Source: Prorocentrum cordatum (lineage: Eukaryota; Sar; Dinophyceae; Prorocentrales; Prorocentraceae). Taken from it: a stretch of DNA of 64,000 nt. Location: contig CAUYUJ010009557.1 in NCBI GenBank assembly GCA_963575745.1, positions 646,005-710,004 of the forward strand. The letters run 5' to 3'. This document shows positions 31,925 through 42,639 of the stretch, one piece after another. Numbering within the stretch: position 1 is the stretch's first letter; each line of letters starts with the position of its first letter. The notes below the pieces were generated by a model. The model was not told the DNA's origin. It saw only the letters and a list, made by a program, of their open reading frames with translations, and did no database searches. The translations under genes and the position numbers were made by a program.

Positions 31925-32720
31925 GTCGGCGACGGCCTCGCTGCCGTCGCGTCGCCGTCGACCGCCGCCGTCGACGCCGCCGCCGCCGCCGTCCTCATCG
32001 CCAGCGCCACCGCCGCAGCCGCGGCCGACCTCGGCACCCGAATGAAAACCTGCTCAAACTCGTCGGCGCCGTTGCCGCCGCCGGTGGGTAGGAGCTGCCC
32101 GGGGATCGCCTTAGACAAAGTTTTTCGTTTTCGGTGTTGTGTTCGTTTTCCCTCGTTTTGTCTTCAATCTGCCTTTGCTGCTAAACGACATCGAAACGAA
32201 AAAAACGGTCGACCCCTGGAGCTGCCACGCCGCGCGGCCGTGTCGTCGCCCTCACAGCCGCCGCCGCGACCGCCGTCAAGCCCCCGAAACACAAACTCGG
32301 GGCGGCTCCACCACCCCGCGCGGGCGGCGGCGGCGGCGGGCGGCGCCCGCCTTGCGCGACGGCGGCGCGGCCGCCTCCGCGGGGGCGTCCGCCATGAAGG
32401 CAGCTATGGCGTCCGCCGCCGAAGGCGCCTGGCGTCGGCGGCGGCCACTGTCGTGGTGGTCGTCGTCGCCGCCGCCGTCGTCGTCGTGGACGTCGTGGTT
32501 ATCGTGGTGAGGATAGTTGTCGTCGTCGTCGCCGTCGTCATGGTCGTTGTGGTGGTGACCGTCGTCGTGGTCATCGTGGTCGTCGTGATCGTCGCCGTCG
32601 TTGTCGTCGCCATCGTGGTCGTCATAGTCGTCGTCGTTGTCGTCGTGGTGGTCATGGTCGTAATGGTCAACGTCGTGGTCGTCGTGGTCATCGTCACTGT
32701 GTCCATCGTCGTCGAGAGGC
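31925..32720. repeat. GTC/GCC and GTG/GTC triplet tracts
   Basis: Two triplet-rich blocks, GTC/GCC at about 31930-32040 and GTC/GTG/ATC at about 32440-32715, separated by mixed DNA. Poly-Val frames on + and Asp/His/Thr-rich frames on - follow from the triplets. Confidence 0.7.
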
Positions 32721-32826
32721 GGCAACGCACGTCGGGAGCTTGCATCGAACATCCGTCGTCATGCCATTGGCGCCGCTGCCGTTGCCCCCGCAGTCGACAC
32801 TTCAGGAGTAATGCGATCATTGCCTG

Positions 32827-33230
32827 CACGGTAGCCCAACGAACACCATAAACTGCCCCACGCGCAGGTCCAACAGCCCCAGGAGGGCCCTGGACCATTT
32901 GATCTGGGCGGACAGCTTCATCATTTTAGCTCGAGGAATCGACCAGTTCGAGACTATGACCCAAGGCCTCACACACGCGCTGGCAGGCATCGAGATTAAC
33001 CAGAAAGAGTTTCCTCTCGAAGTAAATGGCCCTAGCAAAGGATGGCATTCGGGCGCCCGCAGTCTGGCAGGAGGGCAAGCAGGAGCCAACTCTTTTCGCC
33101 GACGTTGATCACATAATTCTCTTAGGTGCGCATGCAAAGTCAATTCGAGACTGCTGCTGAAGAGGAACCCCGATTGGCCAAGGCGGTGGCGCATGACTGG
33201 GGCACACTCGAGAGCAAATTGAAGGCAAGG
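32827..33230 (+). pseudogene. Reverse-transcriptase palm/thumb remnant
   Basis: One frame reads HLIWADSFIILARGIDQFET followed by a TQGLTHALAG-type helix (about 32896-32990). This resembles the palm strand carrying the catalytic aspartate in dinoflagellate LINE reverse transcriptases, which often have a WAD core instead of YADD, and the helix after it. After a stop at 33106-33108 a second frame gives VDHIILLGAHAKSIRDCC and a third EEEPRLAKAVAHDWGTLESK, resembling the downstream thumb segment broken by frameshifts. Upstream motifs are absent. This is family resemblance by eye, and a chance match is possible. Confidence 0.45.
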
Positions 33231-33625
33231 TACACCCCCCCGAAAGGGGAGCTTCGGACCCCCCCCCCGAAAAGGGAGCCCGGGCTTACTCCGGGCCCCC
33301 CCAAAAAGGAAACTCTTTTTCGGGCGGTTGCTTCAAGGCCCCCCCTCCGTTAGCCAGGGAGCCCCCAACTACACCATCCAAACAAAAGGAAGGGGGGGGA
33401 ATTTCGGAAGCCCCCCCCCTGCACCACCCTTTTGAAAGGGGAGCCCGGGCTGATTTTGGGCGCTGAAAAGAAGGGAGGGGGGGAAGCTTTCAAGCGCCCC
33501 CCTCCAGCTAGGGTGCCCCCCAGCTTAAAAATATGCCCCCCCCAAAAAAGAGAGGGGGGAAGTTTCGGAACCCGTCCCCCCCTTTTCCAAATGAGGAGGG
33601 GGGGGTGCTTGAAGCTGTGAAACTC
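33231..33625. repeat. C/G-run-rich degenerate tandem DNA
   Basis: Runs of 6-10 C or G alternate with gaaaggggagcccgggct-like units (near 33243-33290 and 33430-33460), suggesting an old tandem repeat. No gene. Confidence 0.55.
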
Positions 33626-33779
33626 CTTCAAATGAGAAGTGCGCCACGAGCGCGCTCTTTCATTTTTTTTTTGCGTCCGACCCGACCAGGCCATCTCGGC
33701 GCGCCCGCGCGGGCCAGCTCCACGGCGCAGGGCGGGGAACGCCGCCGGCGAGGTGGAAGGGGGAACACCGCCGGGGAGG

Positions 33780-34075
33780 GCGAGCAGCGTCCGCAGGAAC
33801 GGCAGGGAGCAGGAGGCCAGGGCGGCGGCAACGAGGGGGACGGGAAGAGCAAACGGAAGGGGGGGAGCAGACGGAAGAGGGGGGGACAGCGGGGGGAAGA
33901 GGACGAGGAAAAAGAGGGGCGAGGGCGAAGGAGGCGGAAGAGATGGAGGAGGGGGAAGGGGAGGGGAAGAGAGGGGGAGGGGGGAGGAGGTGGAAGAGGG
34001 GGGGAGGGGAGAGATGGGGAAGAGGGAGGGGGAAGAGGAAAGGAGGAGGGGAGGAGGTGGTGAGGGGGGGCGCGC
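33780..34075. repeat. Purine-rich (GGA/GGG/GAA) tract
   Basis: Imperfect G/A-rich + strand of about 300 bases. Frames are Arg/Gly/Glu-rich on + and Pro/Leu/Ser-rich on - and are not called. Confidence 0.6.
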
Positions 34076-34430
34076 GCGTGCGCAGAGCCTGCGGCGCCTT
34101 CGGGGGCGCCTCCCCGGCCGCGTCCTCCAGGGGCTCCGCCGGCGCCGGGGCGGCGGAGCTCGCCTGCGCGGGGCGCGCCCCTGGGCGAGGTGAGGTCCGG
34201 GGAAGAGGAGAGCCCAGAATCGAATCGAGAAGCCGGATCGGCGATCGACAAAGATCGGAGCGGCGGAAATCCGCCGAATCGGCATGTGAGTTTGAAACGG
34301 TTTCAGCTACAGCCTACAGCCTAGAGCCTGAGTTTCAGCTCTGCTGGGGGGGGGGGCCGGGTGGTTCTGCAGGGGAAGGGGGGGAGGGGGGGGACGAATC
34401 GTGGTCCGCTTTCCAGGGGGGGCTTTTCCG
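34076..34430. other. Unassigned DNA
   Basis: GC-rich sequence with a few gaatcg motifs (34210-34280) reminiscent of repeat family C and a G-run at 34346-34357. No gene. Confidence 0.35.
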
Positions 34431-35030
34431 GGCTCACGAGGGCCCCAAGACGGGCCAAGAGGGCCCCAAGACCCCCCAAGACGGCCCCAGAAGCTTCAGA
34501 GACACCCGAAGAGCGCTCCAAGACGCCGAAGATGACCTCCAGTGGCCCAAGAGGCCGCCGAGACGCTCCAAGAAGCCTCTTAGAGCCCTCAGAAGAAGAA
34601 GACCCTTCGAGGCCACAATCATTAATTTTCCTACGTTTTTGGAAAGATTCTGGTCTTCCTGCCTTTTCGCTTCCCGACGTTCCAAGACGGCCCCAGAAGC
34701 TTCCAAAACGGCCCAAGATGCTCCCCAAATGGCTCCAAGACGGCCCAAGAGAGCCACAAGACTGCCCAAGATACGCCCAAGACGGCCCCAGAGGCGATCA
34801 AGACGGCTCCAAGAGGGGAACCAGACGGGGAACCCCAACGGAAATTTCGAGCCCTCGGCCTCCCAAAGCCCCCAAGAGGCCGCAAGAGGCCCCCAAGATG
34901 GTCCCAAGAGGTTCCAAGAGGTCCCAAGAGGCCCCTAGCAGGACTGAAGAGGCCCAGAGGAGGCCCCCAAGAGGCCCAAAAGAGGCCCCGAGGGTCCCCA
35001 CAACAGCTCCCAGGATGCCTCGAAAGTGTA
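34430..35030 (+). repeat. CCCAAGACGGC-like minisatellite
   Basis: Short units built on gcccaagacggccccaagag and variants (caagatgctccaag, cgccaagagg) recur throughout. Similar sequence occurs at 47130-47345 in the same orientation and, as the reverse complement (ggccgtcttggggccatctt type), at 44120-44400. The Arg/Pro/Lys-rich + frames and Leu/Gly/Ser/Trp-rich - frames are by-products of the minisatellite. Confidence 0.7.
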
Positions 35031-35570
35031 CCCATGAGGCACCCGAGAGACCTACCACGAGATCCCAACGAACACTGAAGAGCCCTCCGACACCACTCAG
35101 GCACGGTGGCGGCATTGGCCGAAGGCCACTACATAATCTTAAACGTCACCGTCATCGTCATCATCATCATCATCATCATCAACCTCCTCTTCCTCCTCCT
35201 CCTCTCCTCCTCGCTAGCTCTACAGCTGGAAAAGGTGCTACCACATTCGCATGCAAAGAGGGGGGGAAAGGGCCCAGGCCGCGAGGGGGGCGACGGGCAG
35301 CGCCAAAACGGGCGCGGGCCGTCAATGCCCATCGGGGAGGAGCTCATCCTCCTCCGCGGAACGGGAGCGGGCCCGCTCGCGGGCCAAACGGCTCATGGAA
35401 ATCGCTTCATCCCTCGACAGGCCAAAAAAGGGCCAGACCGGGGACCAAGTCGATCCCAGGGGCCACGCTCCTCATTCGAAACCTCGAATTCGACAGGCGA
35501 GCGGCGGCAGGGCCCTCACTCCTCCTGGACTCGCCCGAGTCCTCAAGGAAGGGCCGCCGTAGGTCCTTCT
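35031..35570. other. Unassigned DNA with short (CAT)n
   Basis: A (CAT/TCA)n microsatellite lies at about 35155-35182 followed by TCC triplets. No gene recognised. Confidence 0.4.
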
Positions 35571-35574
35571 CGAT

Positions 35575-36565
35575 CTAATTCAGACCGCCAACCTCCTGAA
35601 CCTTGAGGCTGGTGGACGTCAACGGGTGCAAACCTTTCTCGATCCTCCCCAGATTCGGAGTACCCGTAACCTTCCTGGGACAACAATTTGAACGCAACTT
35701 ACATCTGGACTTACAGTGAGCCCTGTGCGCCCAAGAAACATAGCTTCCACAACTCGTGCAGAAGATCATCGAGTCGACCTGAACTCCGTCCTCAAGAACA
35801 GCCGCCTTGCGAATGTAGTCCCTATCCCAAGCCCAAGACTCCGAGACAAACTCATCTGGCTCCCATACTTCGGGGTCCTTCTCCTCGGGAGTTCCATGGG
35901 CACAGCAGGCAGGAATAGGGGGGCCTTCCAAGGGCACCACATCGATTTTACTCATCCACTCGAAGCCCACGTGATCCCTGTTCTCATCATGGGACAACAC
36001 GGCCTGCTGTAACGCGCCAAACCTGGCGATTCTCTTCGCAATCTCATGCAAACCACCCAACAGTAGCAGGTCCTCATCTGCTGCTCGAAACGGTGCAGCA
36101 CCCTCCTTGGCAAGACGATCCGCCTCCTGGTTTCCTCTCCAGTCTCTGTGGCAGGTCTTACCTTCACGCGCCGCCGAGTAGGGCATGTGCGACTTCACTT
36201 TGGCAAAGCAGGCACCCTGGAGCCGATCACCAATCTCACTCCACCAATGGGCCCTCAGCTCCCTGGCCCAAGACAGCCGAGCTACGGAAGAGCCGAGAAC
36301 AACCCAGACAGCCCGAACAGCCAATGTGCATTGAGGCTCCTGGGGCAACTGCCGCACTCCTCGGCAACACCAGAACCGCGTAGTCTTCACCGCCCCGCGC
36401 AATCTGGTCTGGCGCCCCCGTAATCGGCACCACACCGTAAAGAGCCGAGACCACTTCCCCGTTGTAGTCAGAGAAAACAACAGACCATCCTGCCACCCTC
36501 AAAGAGGGCCAAAACATCTCATACCCAGATCCGCCAGTATACACATGCTGATCGGCCTGAATCAC
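35575..36565 (-). pseudogene. RNase H and zinc-ribbon part of decayed LINE
   Basis: An upstream frame (36565-36236) has VYTGGSG where the first catalytic Asp motif (TDGSG) is expected, so that Asp is Gly here, then a plausible Glu helix (GGEDYAVLVLPRS). After a frameshift, 36480-35575 gives KVKSHM, WRGNQEADRLAKEGAAP with the last acidic residue, and a C-terminal CTSCGSYV plus KSRCKLRSNCC zinc-like tail ending near LGRIEKGLHPL, comparable to the tail of the intact RNase H ORF at 26585-27931. The missing first Asp and the frameshift argue that it is inactive. Confidence 0.7.
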
Positions 36566-37055
36566 GATGCCCTCCCGTGGCCAGTTGACCCTCTGCGTGT
36601 AGGGGTCCTAGGCGCACCTCTCGGGCCGAGAAATGAACCTCCCAGGATCTGGAAAGAGGCCGCTGCAGAAAAAGCTCCTGGCCCTCCAGAGACAACGTGG
36701 ATATTCGTCCTGCTGCAGTCCGAACCCAGCCATCTAGATCCTCACGCCTCCACACTGCATGAGCTGGACATTCGAAACGACGATGGAAAGTAGTGCCAGG
36801 CTCGCCCTGACATAGCACACACAAACATGAAACTTCCTTGGCATGTGAGTTGTTCCTCCCCTGACTCCAGTACACATTATTAGCAATCATCGCCTTCAGA
36901 CAACTTTTCTGATGGTCATGCCAACCTGGAACATTCTTCTGGCAGGGCAACTCATACAGTGGAGCCCAGAAGATCGGCCCCTTCCAGGACTTGAAAACAG
37001 ATTGCCTGGCCTGCTCATCCCACTCGATTGCCCTCCTGGCCCCAGCTTGAATCAA
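36519..37055 (-). pseudogene. Cys/His region between RT and RNase H
   Basis: 178 codons with CVLCQGEPGTTFHRRFECP, a C-x2-C...H...C arrangement typically found between the RT and RNase H domains of dinoflagellate LINEs, and AHAVWRREDLDGWV after it. It is separated by frameshifts from the RT-side segment and the RNase H segment. Confidence 0.6.
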
Positions 37056-37829
37056 ATGTGCAAAGAACGTTGGCGAGAACTTCCGAAAAAGCCAAAAACC
37101 CTGCCGACATCATCGCGGAAGGACCCCGTCTCCGTGTCGAGGGCCCAGCCTAGGCGACGAAATGTGAGCACCAACGCCGCCACCAGTTGCTTCACCGCCG
37201 CCCACGGCCTGGCCAGAGTGAGAATGCGTTGAGCGTCCTCGAAGCCGCTCTGAAGAACATCGTTCGACACTGACTTGTGCCAAACCACGTGCACGAACTC
37301 CCGAATGCACAACGCCGCCGTGACCACAATCGGATATCTGCGCCACGCCGATGGGTATCCCAAGAAACGAAGCCCGATGCTGGCCCCTCGAGGAACTCCT
37401 CCAACCGCTCGAGCTGCACTAACACGAAGCTGTCGCAATGAAGTATCGGAAATGCCGAGGTTTGCCGTGCCCCAGATGGACTTGGCGAGGGGTGCCGCTC
37501 TGAAGATTCTGGACACAATAGAACCTGAGCCAAACATAGACAGACGGGCACCCATCTTCTTGGCCTCCTGAGCTCTGGCGAGTTGAGTCCCAAGCCGCCG
37601 CCGCTGACCGCTGTTCGAGTCCCCTCCGAGGTCCCTGTGAGCCAAGACGCACTTGTCCATCCCAAGACAGAAGCCCTCCGACCCCAAGACTTTCTGAACC
37701 AAGTTCGGCTCCGAGCAGAGCCAAAAAAACATTTATCCCAAGAAATAAGCAACTTGACCTCCTACATACCCTGTTGTACCAGAACGCAAACCTGACCTGC
37801 AGCTTTGACCGCCGTCTCTGGACCCCCAA
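37052..37829 (-). pseudogene. RT connection/thumb segment of decayed LINE
   Basis: Two overlapping frames (37829-37419 and 37732-37052) hold the segment after the palm. RRRLGTQLARAQEAKKMGAR and LGISDTSLRQLRVSAARAVG are characteristic of the helical region following the RT in this LINE group. The frame change within the overlap shows at least one indel. Confidence 0.6.
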
Positions 37830-38600
37830 TGATGTGGCCCGTCAGGTCGTCGATCACGTTGGCCGTCCTACAGGGTGGGGCCTCCCGAGCCAGACTGCCC
37901 AAGACCGAATGGAACATCAACTTGGAGACCCCCGTCGCGCACGAACATCCCGCTATGACCGTGCCGTTCGCCGTGGTCTGCTCACTCGTACTGACCCCCC
38001 ATCTGGCATGCCTCGGGGACCTGTAGAGTGTGCAGAGGGCCTTGAGGAGCCCGAGGTCGAATCCGAAGTGGGCCCCTGTACGTCGAAGCTCTTCGTGCGA
38101 GATATTCTCGTAGAATTTCGCAATGTCGAAAAACACGGAAATGGATACAAACCTTTTACGACGAGCATGGCATACGAGAAGGTTATGAATATAACTGGCC
38201 CTCTCCGCCGAAGTAGAAGAACTCTTTTCCCAGAACGAGGAATTGTCGACCTGCTTCTCCCACCGACGGACTTCTCTCTGACGCACCCTGCTCCAAATAC
38301 GGGCAACTGAACTGAGGAGCCCAATGGGGCGGACTCCTCCCGCGGGCTTGGGAAGTAACACAATGATGACAGTGAGCAGGATGTCACAAGATGGTGCTTT
38401 TTCCAGGCCGAGAGAATGCACGCCAGTCGGTCCACCGACTCTCTGCTGGCAAACCGCAACGGCCGTGGATGCAATGCTTCCCAACCCAACGCTGTACCAG
38501 GAGGGAAACAATGAAGCACACTGTAAATATCCTCAGCAGATATGTCCCGAAGTGCCCATTCGGCTTCCCACAAACTCGGATGCTGTTCGTGGTCACGTGC
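37762..38600 (-). pseudogene. Reverse-transcriptase domain of decayed LINE
   Basis: The 38573 frame gives FPPGTALGWEALHPRPLRF (near 38507), the usual entry to the RT fingers. After a frameshift the 38511-37762 frame gives LPKPAGGVRPIGLLSSVARI (near 38355), FFDIAKFYENISH (motif A, near 38130) and NVIDDLTGHI (motif C, near 37850). Motif B is weak (ATGVSK). The catalytic Asp pair is still present, but the frame is broken, so I treat it as a pseudogene. Confidence 0.75.
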
Positions 38601-38654
38601 AGGGGGGCACCAAAAAACTTCCCAGTCCTTGAGAATCTGGTCTACAGCGCCCTG

Positions 38655-38860
38655 ACCTCCTCCTCCTCCTCCTCATCATCATCATCCTCTTCCTCGTCAT
38701 CCTCCTCCTCCTCGTCCTCCTTTTTCCCCCGTCGTCGTCGTCATCATCGTCGTCGTCAACCGTCGTCGTTAACAACCCGTTCGTCGGTCGTCGTCGTAAT
38801 GATCCCACTCGTCGACCGTTGGACGTCCGTTGTCGTCGTCACCGTCCATCCCAACAATAG
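38655..38860. repeat. TCC/TCA then GTC/CGT triplets
   Basis: TCC and TCA triplets (38657-38722), then GTC/CGT triplets to about 38850. These abut the 5' end of the LINE remnant. Confidence 0.7.
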
Positions 38861-38899
38861 CATCAAAAGCGCCCCAGATCGGCGGCACTGGCGGGAGGC

Positions 38900-39070
38900 C
38901 AGTACAATCGGCAGCTGAGCCCAGAAAAGTCGAATCGGCGGAAATCGGCAGGCTAGTAAGCCTCCAATGAGAATCCGAAGGCCAAATCGGAATCCGAAGC
39001 CGAATCGAATTGGAATCCGAAACCACTGAAGTCGAATCGAATCGAATCGGAGGAATCGAAACGAGCCCTG
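38900..39070. repeat. GAATCG/GAATCCG minisatellite
   Basis: Loosely repeated gaatccgaagcc and aatcgaatcg motifs. It shares words with repeat family C but not its full order. Confidence 0.5.
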
Positions 39071-39473
39071 CCTCCCGCTCCGTGTGTACGGGGATGGTTT
39101 TGTCGGGAGGCGGCCTGGTAGAGATGCAGCATGAGATACAGTCAAGCCACATGAGACGGGTTCGCGGTAAGGATGCAAGGACCTTGGAAGGCCGTGTTGG
39201 CGTTTGCCAAATGGGGCTAGCCAGCGAAAGCTGCCAAGGAGGGACCAAAGACGCGAGGATGGGGAGCCCACAAAGAACGTACGCGCCCAACCACGTACAT
39301 GAATACAGCTCACCAGTCCGCGAGACCAGACTCGTGACACGAACGTTCGCGCAATGCGTACTTTCGACATTGGCGTGGGTTCAAGTACGTGTGCATCCTT
39401 CTTCCGCTCCTGACCTGGCTTGGGAAGGTTGCCAATCAATAGCCTCGATTTCGACTGCAAGTACCGCGGAAAC

Positions 39474-39632
39474 CCATGACAAGAAACACCCTGCTTTGCC
39501 TCCAGGGTGCCCTGGGATTCTTAGGTTTCGATAGCTATACGATGGAAAAACGTGCCGCCCCCATACCAACAACATCAATGTACATGCTGTGGCATCAGGG
39601 TTGGGTTTCTGGCGGAAGTCTTCGCGTGGTCG
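39474..39632 (+). mobile_element. Short dispersed element family M, copy 2
   Basis: Opposite orientation to 5225-5372. Landmarks are gacaagaaacaccctgcttt, ctccagggtgccctggg, a central aacaacatcaatgtacatgc and a closing cagggttgggtttctggcgg. Confidence 0.5.
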
Positions 39633-39645
39633 AACTCCTACTCCA

Positions 39646-39760
39646 ACACAGGAGGAGGCGGAGGAGGAGGAGGAGGAGGAGAAGGAGGAGAAGGAGAGGG
39701 GGAGGAGGAGGAGGACGACGACGAGGAGGAGCAGGAGGAGGAGGACTCGGCCTGGCCTCT
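39646..39760. repeat. GGA array
   Basis: GGA triplets with GAA and GAC interruptions, starting close to the end of the family M element. Confidence 0.8.
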
Positions 39761-39959
39761 CCCGCCCCGCGTGGGCGGGGGTGCTCTGATCGGGCGGCGA
39801 AACTCCTCCAGGAGGCTCAGGGAGGGCCGCCCCCGTCTGGGTTTGCCCTTTCCCCGATGCCAACACGACACAAAAACACGTTACGTGCTGATTGCGTTGC
39901 ACCATCGCGCGCCTGCCCCTATCGCGCCAACTACATCCGCGCCGAATCCACACCGGGTC

Positions 39960-40240
39960 CGCGTGGAGTGCAAGTCGAAGCCACGTCAGACCAGCGTTGG
40001 GTGCAGGCGGAGACCGCAATCTGCAGGACGGACAAGGACTCCCGAAGGTACGGCGCGCATGTACGATATCTCGGCGGTGGACGAACCTCCCTTTAGGAAA
40101 CCACCCTTTAAGAAAAACGGCCTGGGACAACAATCGACGGGCCTGGACCCGCAAAAATGACGGCCGCGACGCCCTCCAGCGAACCGAAAACGGCCAATTC
40201 ACTAATCGACGTGTCAGGGTAGGAGGTCTATCACTCTCCG
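39960..40240 (-). repeat. Repeat family O/P, copy 2
   Basis: Best read on the minus strand, where LTRRLVNWPFSVRWRASRPS and FLKGWFPKGRFVHRRD lie in one long frame (40403-39381). On the + strand RKNDGRDALQRTENGQFT is also open. It is a dispersed repeat with a preserved frame; no domain known to me. Confidence 0.55.
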
Positions 40241-40430
40241 AGTATCGCCGCTGCCCGCACGGCCGTGCCATCGGCACTGCCACGCAGACGGCGCCGACGG
40301 CGAACGGCGCCGACGAGGGCGACGACGCCTGCGACGAGGACGACGACCGCGACGTCGCCAGCGGCGGCGGGCTGCCCCGCACAGCGGCCGCGGGCCGCCC
40401 CACCCCGTCGTCCGGGCCCCAACTACCTTG

Positions 40431-40592
40431 AGGTCGGGCACGTCCCCCTACAGGCGGACTCCTGGCGAAAAATTAGGAGGAGTCAAACCGTGCCCGGAAA
40501 TAGTCAAACGAAACACAGAGCATCGCCCTCAGACTATTATTTGTTGACTACCTCTGCGAATCTTCTGCCCGTAGAGGGACGCGCCCGACCTA
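40431..40592. mobile_element. MITE family K, copy 2
   Basis: Ends aggtcgggcacgtcccccta then caggcgga, and the inverse at the right (ctgcccgtagagggacgcgc then ccgacct). The interior is AT-richer. 162 bp, no ORF. Confidence 0.75.
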
Positions 40593-41304
40593 CAACTGAC
40601 TCGGGCCCCCAGCGGCCGTTCGGGACGATCTGGGCACCGCCAGACCGCCCTCGGCGAGGCGCAGCGGCCGGCGGGCATCCCAAGGCTCGAGGGAGCGAGC
40701 TGGGGGGTGGCAAGTGCGAGGGGGCGGGCCCTCCCAGACGGCTCGAGAGTCCCCTGGCCTTCTAGAGGCGTCTCCGAAGCCTCCCCCCGGAGACGCGGGC
40801 CGACTTCTCCCGAGGGGCGAAGGGGGCTCCCGAGAAGCCCCGCCGCCTTCCGAGAGGAGGCCTCCTCCCGCTATTTCCCGATATTTGACGCGCCATGAGG
40901 GTCAGCGCCCTGCAGCGCAGCGCGGCGGCCGTTGGCCGCCGAAGAGGAGGGGGCGGAGGAAGGCCCGTCTCACTGACCTGAGGGGAGGAAGGAGGGGAGG
41001 AAGGCCCACCCCCCCACCCCACCGCTCGCCCGCCGCCGAGGGGCGGGCAGGCCGCCGAGAGCACCACCGAGGGCGTCCGAAGCCCGACCCTCGCCCTGCC
41101 GGCGGCGGCGAAGGCGCGGCGGCGGCTGGCGGGCGGGGCGCCCCCCACCGCGTGCGTGGCGAGCACGCTGGCGGCGAGGTCCGCCGCGGCGGCGCACTGC
41201 TCGGCGAGGTCGCCGGCGCTGACCCCGCCGGTCTGCGGAGGGGGGCGCGGCTTCCCCGCGTCAGCACGGACCGACCGCCCGGGCATGCCAATAGGCCTAC
41301 GATG
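40593..41304. other. Unassigned GC-rich DNA
   Basis: No gene recognised. A block at about 40725-40860 (gggcgggccctcccagacgg, gagaagccccgccgccttcc) resembles 46370-46500 in part, suggesting another dispersed repeat pair. Confidence 0.4.
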
Positions 41305-41466
41305 AAGTAGGGCCTGTCCCCCTACAGGAGGATTTTGGGCGAATCATGAAACATACTACAGCATACCCCCAACATGGTCACCAAACGCTTAAAAGATAGT
41401 CCCCAGACTCTTGTTGAACGATTTCTGAATATTCCTCCTGTAAAGGGATGGGCCCGACGGCCCGAC
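41305..41466. mobile_element. MITE family K, copy 3
   Basis: Left end gtagggcctgtccccctaca then ggagga. Right end attcctcctgtaaagggatg then ggcccga. Both are inverted with respect to each other. The interior is AT-richer. It is immediately followed by a family J element. Confidence 0.7.
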
Positions 41467-41469
41467 TGA

Positions 41470-41645
41470 AGCCTACGAGGACACGCTCTCAGAGCCAAGT
41501 AATATTTCTTAAGAGCGAAAGCCGTGTTCTCAGAACAGAAAGCCCGATGCAGCAAAATGAGACAGTCCCAGCCAGAAGCGTTCTATGAACCACGTCTCGT
41601 GCAAACCAGACAAAATTCTTAGAACACCTCCTGGTCGGCCTATAG
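41470..41645. mobile_element. MITE family J, copy 2 (diverged)
   Basis: gcctacgaggacacgctctc at the left and caaaattcttagaacacctc then ctggtcggcctatag at the right correspond to the ends of the element at 25856-26030. The interior shares cagtcccagccagaagcgtt-like sequence. Confidence 0.6.
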
Positions 41646-41689
41646 TCGGAGGCGTCCAAGAATAGGGTGTCCGAGGAGGAGGGGGGGGG

Positions 41690-41855
41690 GGGCGTAAATC
41701 ATGGCGGGCGGCACGTGCGCGGCCCAGTGGGGGGCCGCGGACGTACAGAAATAACAAGAGGCGCCATGAAATCTGGGGAGACATCATGGCCCCCGCCATG
41801 ATACCCCTCCTCCCTGCTGAACACCCCACCTATGGCCGCCCCCGACTGTCGGCAG
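41690..41855 (+). mobile_element. Short dispersed element family G, copy 2
   Basis: Shares with 19045-19205 the order atcatggcgggcggcacgtg, gcgccatgaaatctgggg, catggcccccgccatgat and gccgcccccg. Confidence 0.65.
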
Positions 41856-41984
41856 GCCCGGACGCTTCGCCACTGCTCCACCCGCCGGGCGCGGGACGGA
41901 TCACGGGGGGGCCCGCAAAGAGACGACGGCGGCCCTCCCTGGGTTACATGTTCGATCACGGACCCCTCGCCACGCACCTTGGCC

Positions 41985-42130
41985 TCTGAACACCGCCAAA
42001 AGACCGCCGAAAACCGCCGGTGGGCGCGCGCCCCGCCGCGGGCATTGGGGCCCGACACAGTCTTCGGCGGTATTGCGGCGGTATTTCGGCGGTTTTCGGC
42101 GGTCTTTCGGCGGTCTTCGGCGGTCTGGAC
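41985..42130. repeat. TTTCGGCGGT decamer array with inverted partner
   Basis: At 42062-42126 decamers of the type tttcggcggt repeat six or seven times with small changes. Upstream, 41993-42022 contains the reverse complement (accgccgaaaaccgccgg type), so the region can fold into a hairpin with a ~40-base loop. Confidence 0.65.
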
Positions 42131-42344
42131 GGCGGCGCGGCGCTATCTGGATGCCAAAAACATCCGAAGACCGCAATGATTGTACACATTAGCTTCCCAT
42201 GGATGCACTCTAGGACCCATCCTGGGTCCAGGAGGAGAATGGGGAGGATGTGGAGCCTGCTCAACTCCTCGAGGCGCGCCCGGCAGTGGCGACGGAAACC
42301 ACCTGAGACGCCGGGCAAAACCTCCTGGCACGAGGACGGGGCGA

Positions 42345-42515
42345 CCGACGTCGCCGCCGCAGCCGTCGCTGTCAAAGCAACCGCCGTCGCCATGGCCATC
42401 GCCGTGGCCGCCGCCGTCGCCGCGGCGGCCGTGGCCGTGGCCGCTACGGCCGTCGACGTGGCCGCCGCCGGCGCCGCCGTCGTTGCCGCCACGGCCGTGG
42501 CCGCCGCGGCCGCCA
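42345..42515. repeat. GCC-rich triplet tract
   Basis: GCC, GTC and GTG triplets. The + frame is Ala/Val-rich and the minus frame Gly/Asp-rich; neither is called. Confidence 0.6.
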
Positions 42516-42639
42516 GGCAGAGGGGGGCGAGGGCCCCGGGCGCAGAAGGGGGCGGGGAGCCTCCGCCGCTTCCGAGGCCTCGGGCCGGGCGCAGGGCGGC
42601 TGCCCCGAGCGGGAACCAGGCGGTGGGGGTCATGTACAT

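Larger units (their letters stand above)
35575..38650 (-). mobile_element. Decayed LINE (RT, thumb, zinc region, RNase H)
   Basis: On the minus strand, protein remnants appear in normal LINE order: RT (38600-37762), connection/thumb (37829-37052), Cys/His region (37055-36519), RNase H and zinc-ribbon tail (36565-35575). Adjacent parts lie in different frames, so several indels have accumulated and it cannot encode a full protein. The 5' side stops near 38650 against TCC/TCA triplets, as expected for a 5'-truncated insertion or later expansion. It is likely a fossil copy of an autonomous non-LTR retroelement. Confidence 0.8.

Noticed and set aside
34361-35578. 405-codon + frame rich in Pro, Arg and Lys
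   Set aside because: Produced by the CCCAAGACGGC-like minisatellite; the reverse strand is equally open.
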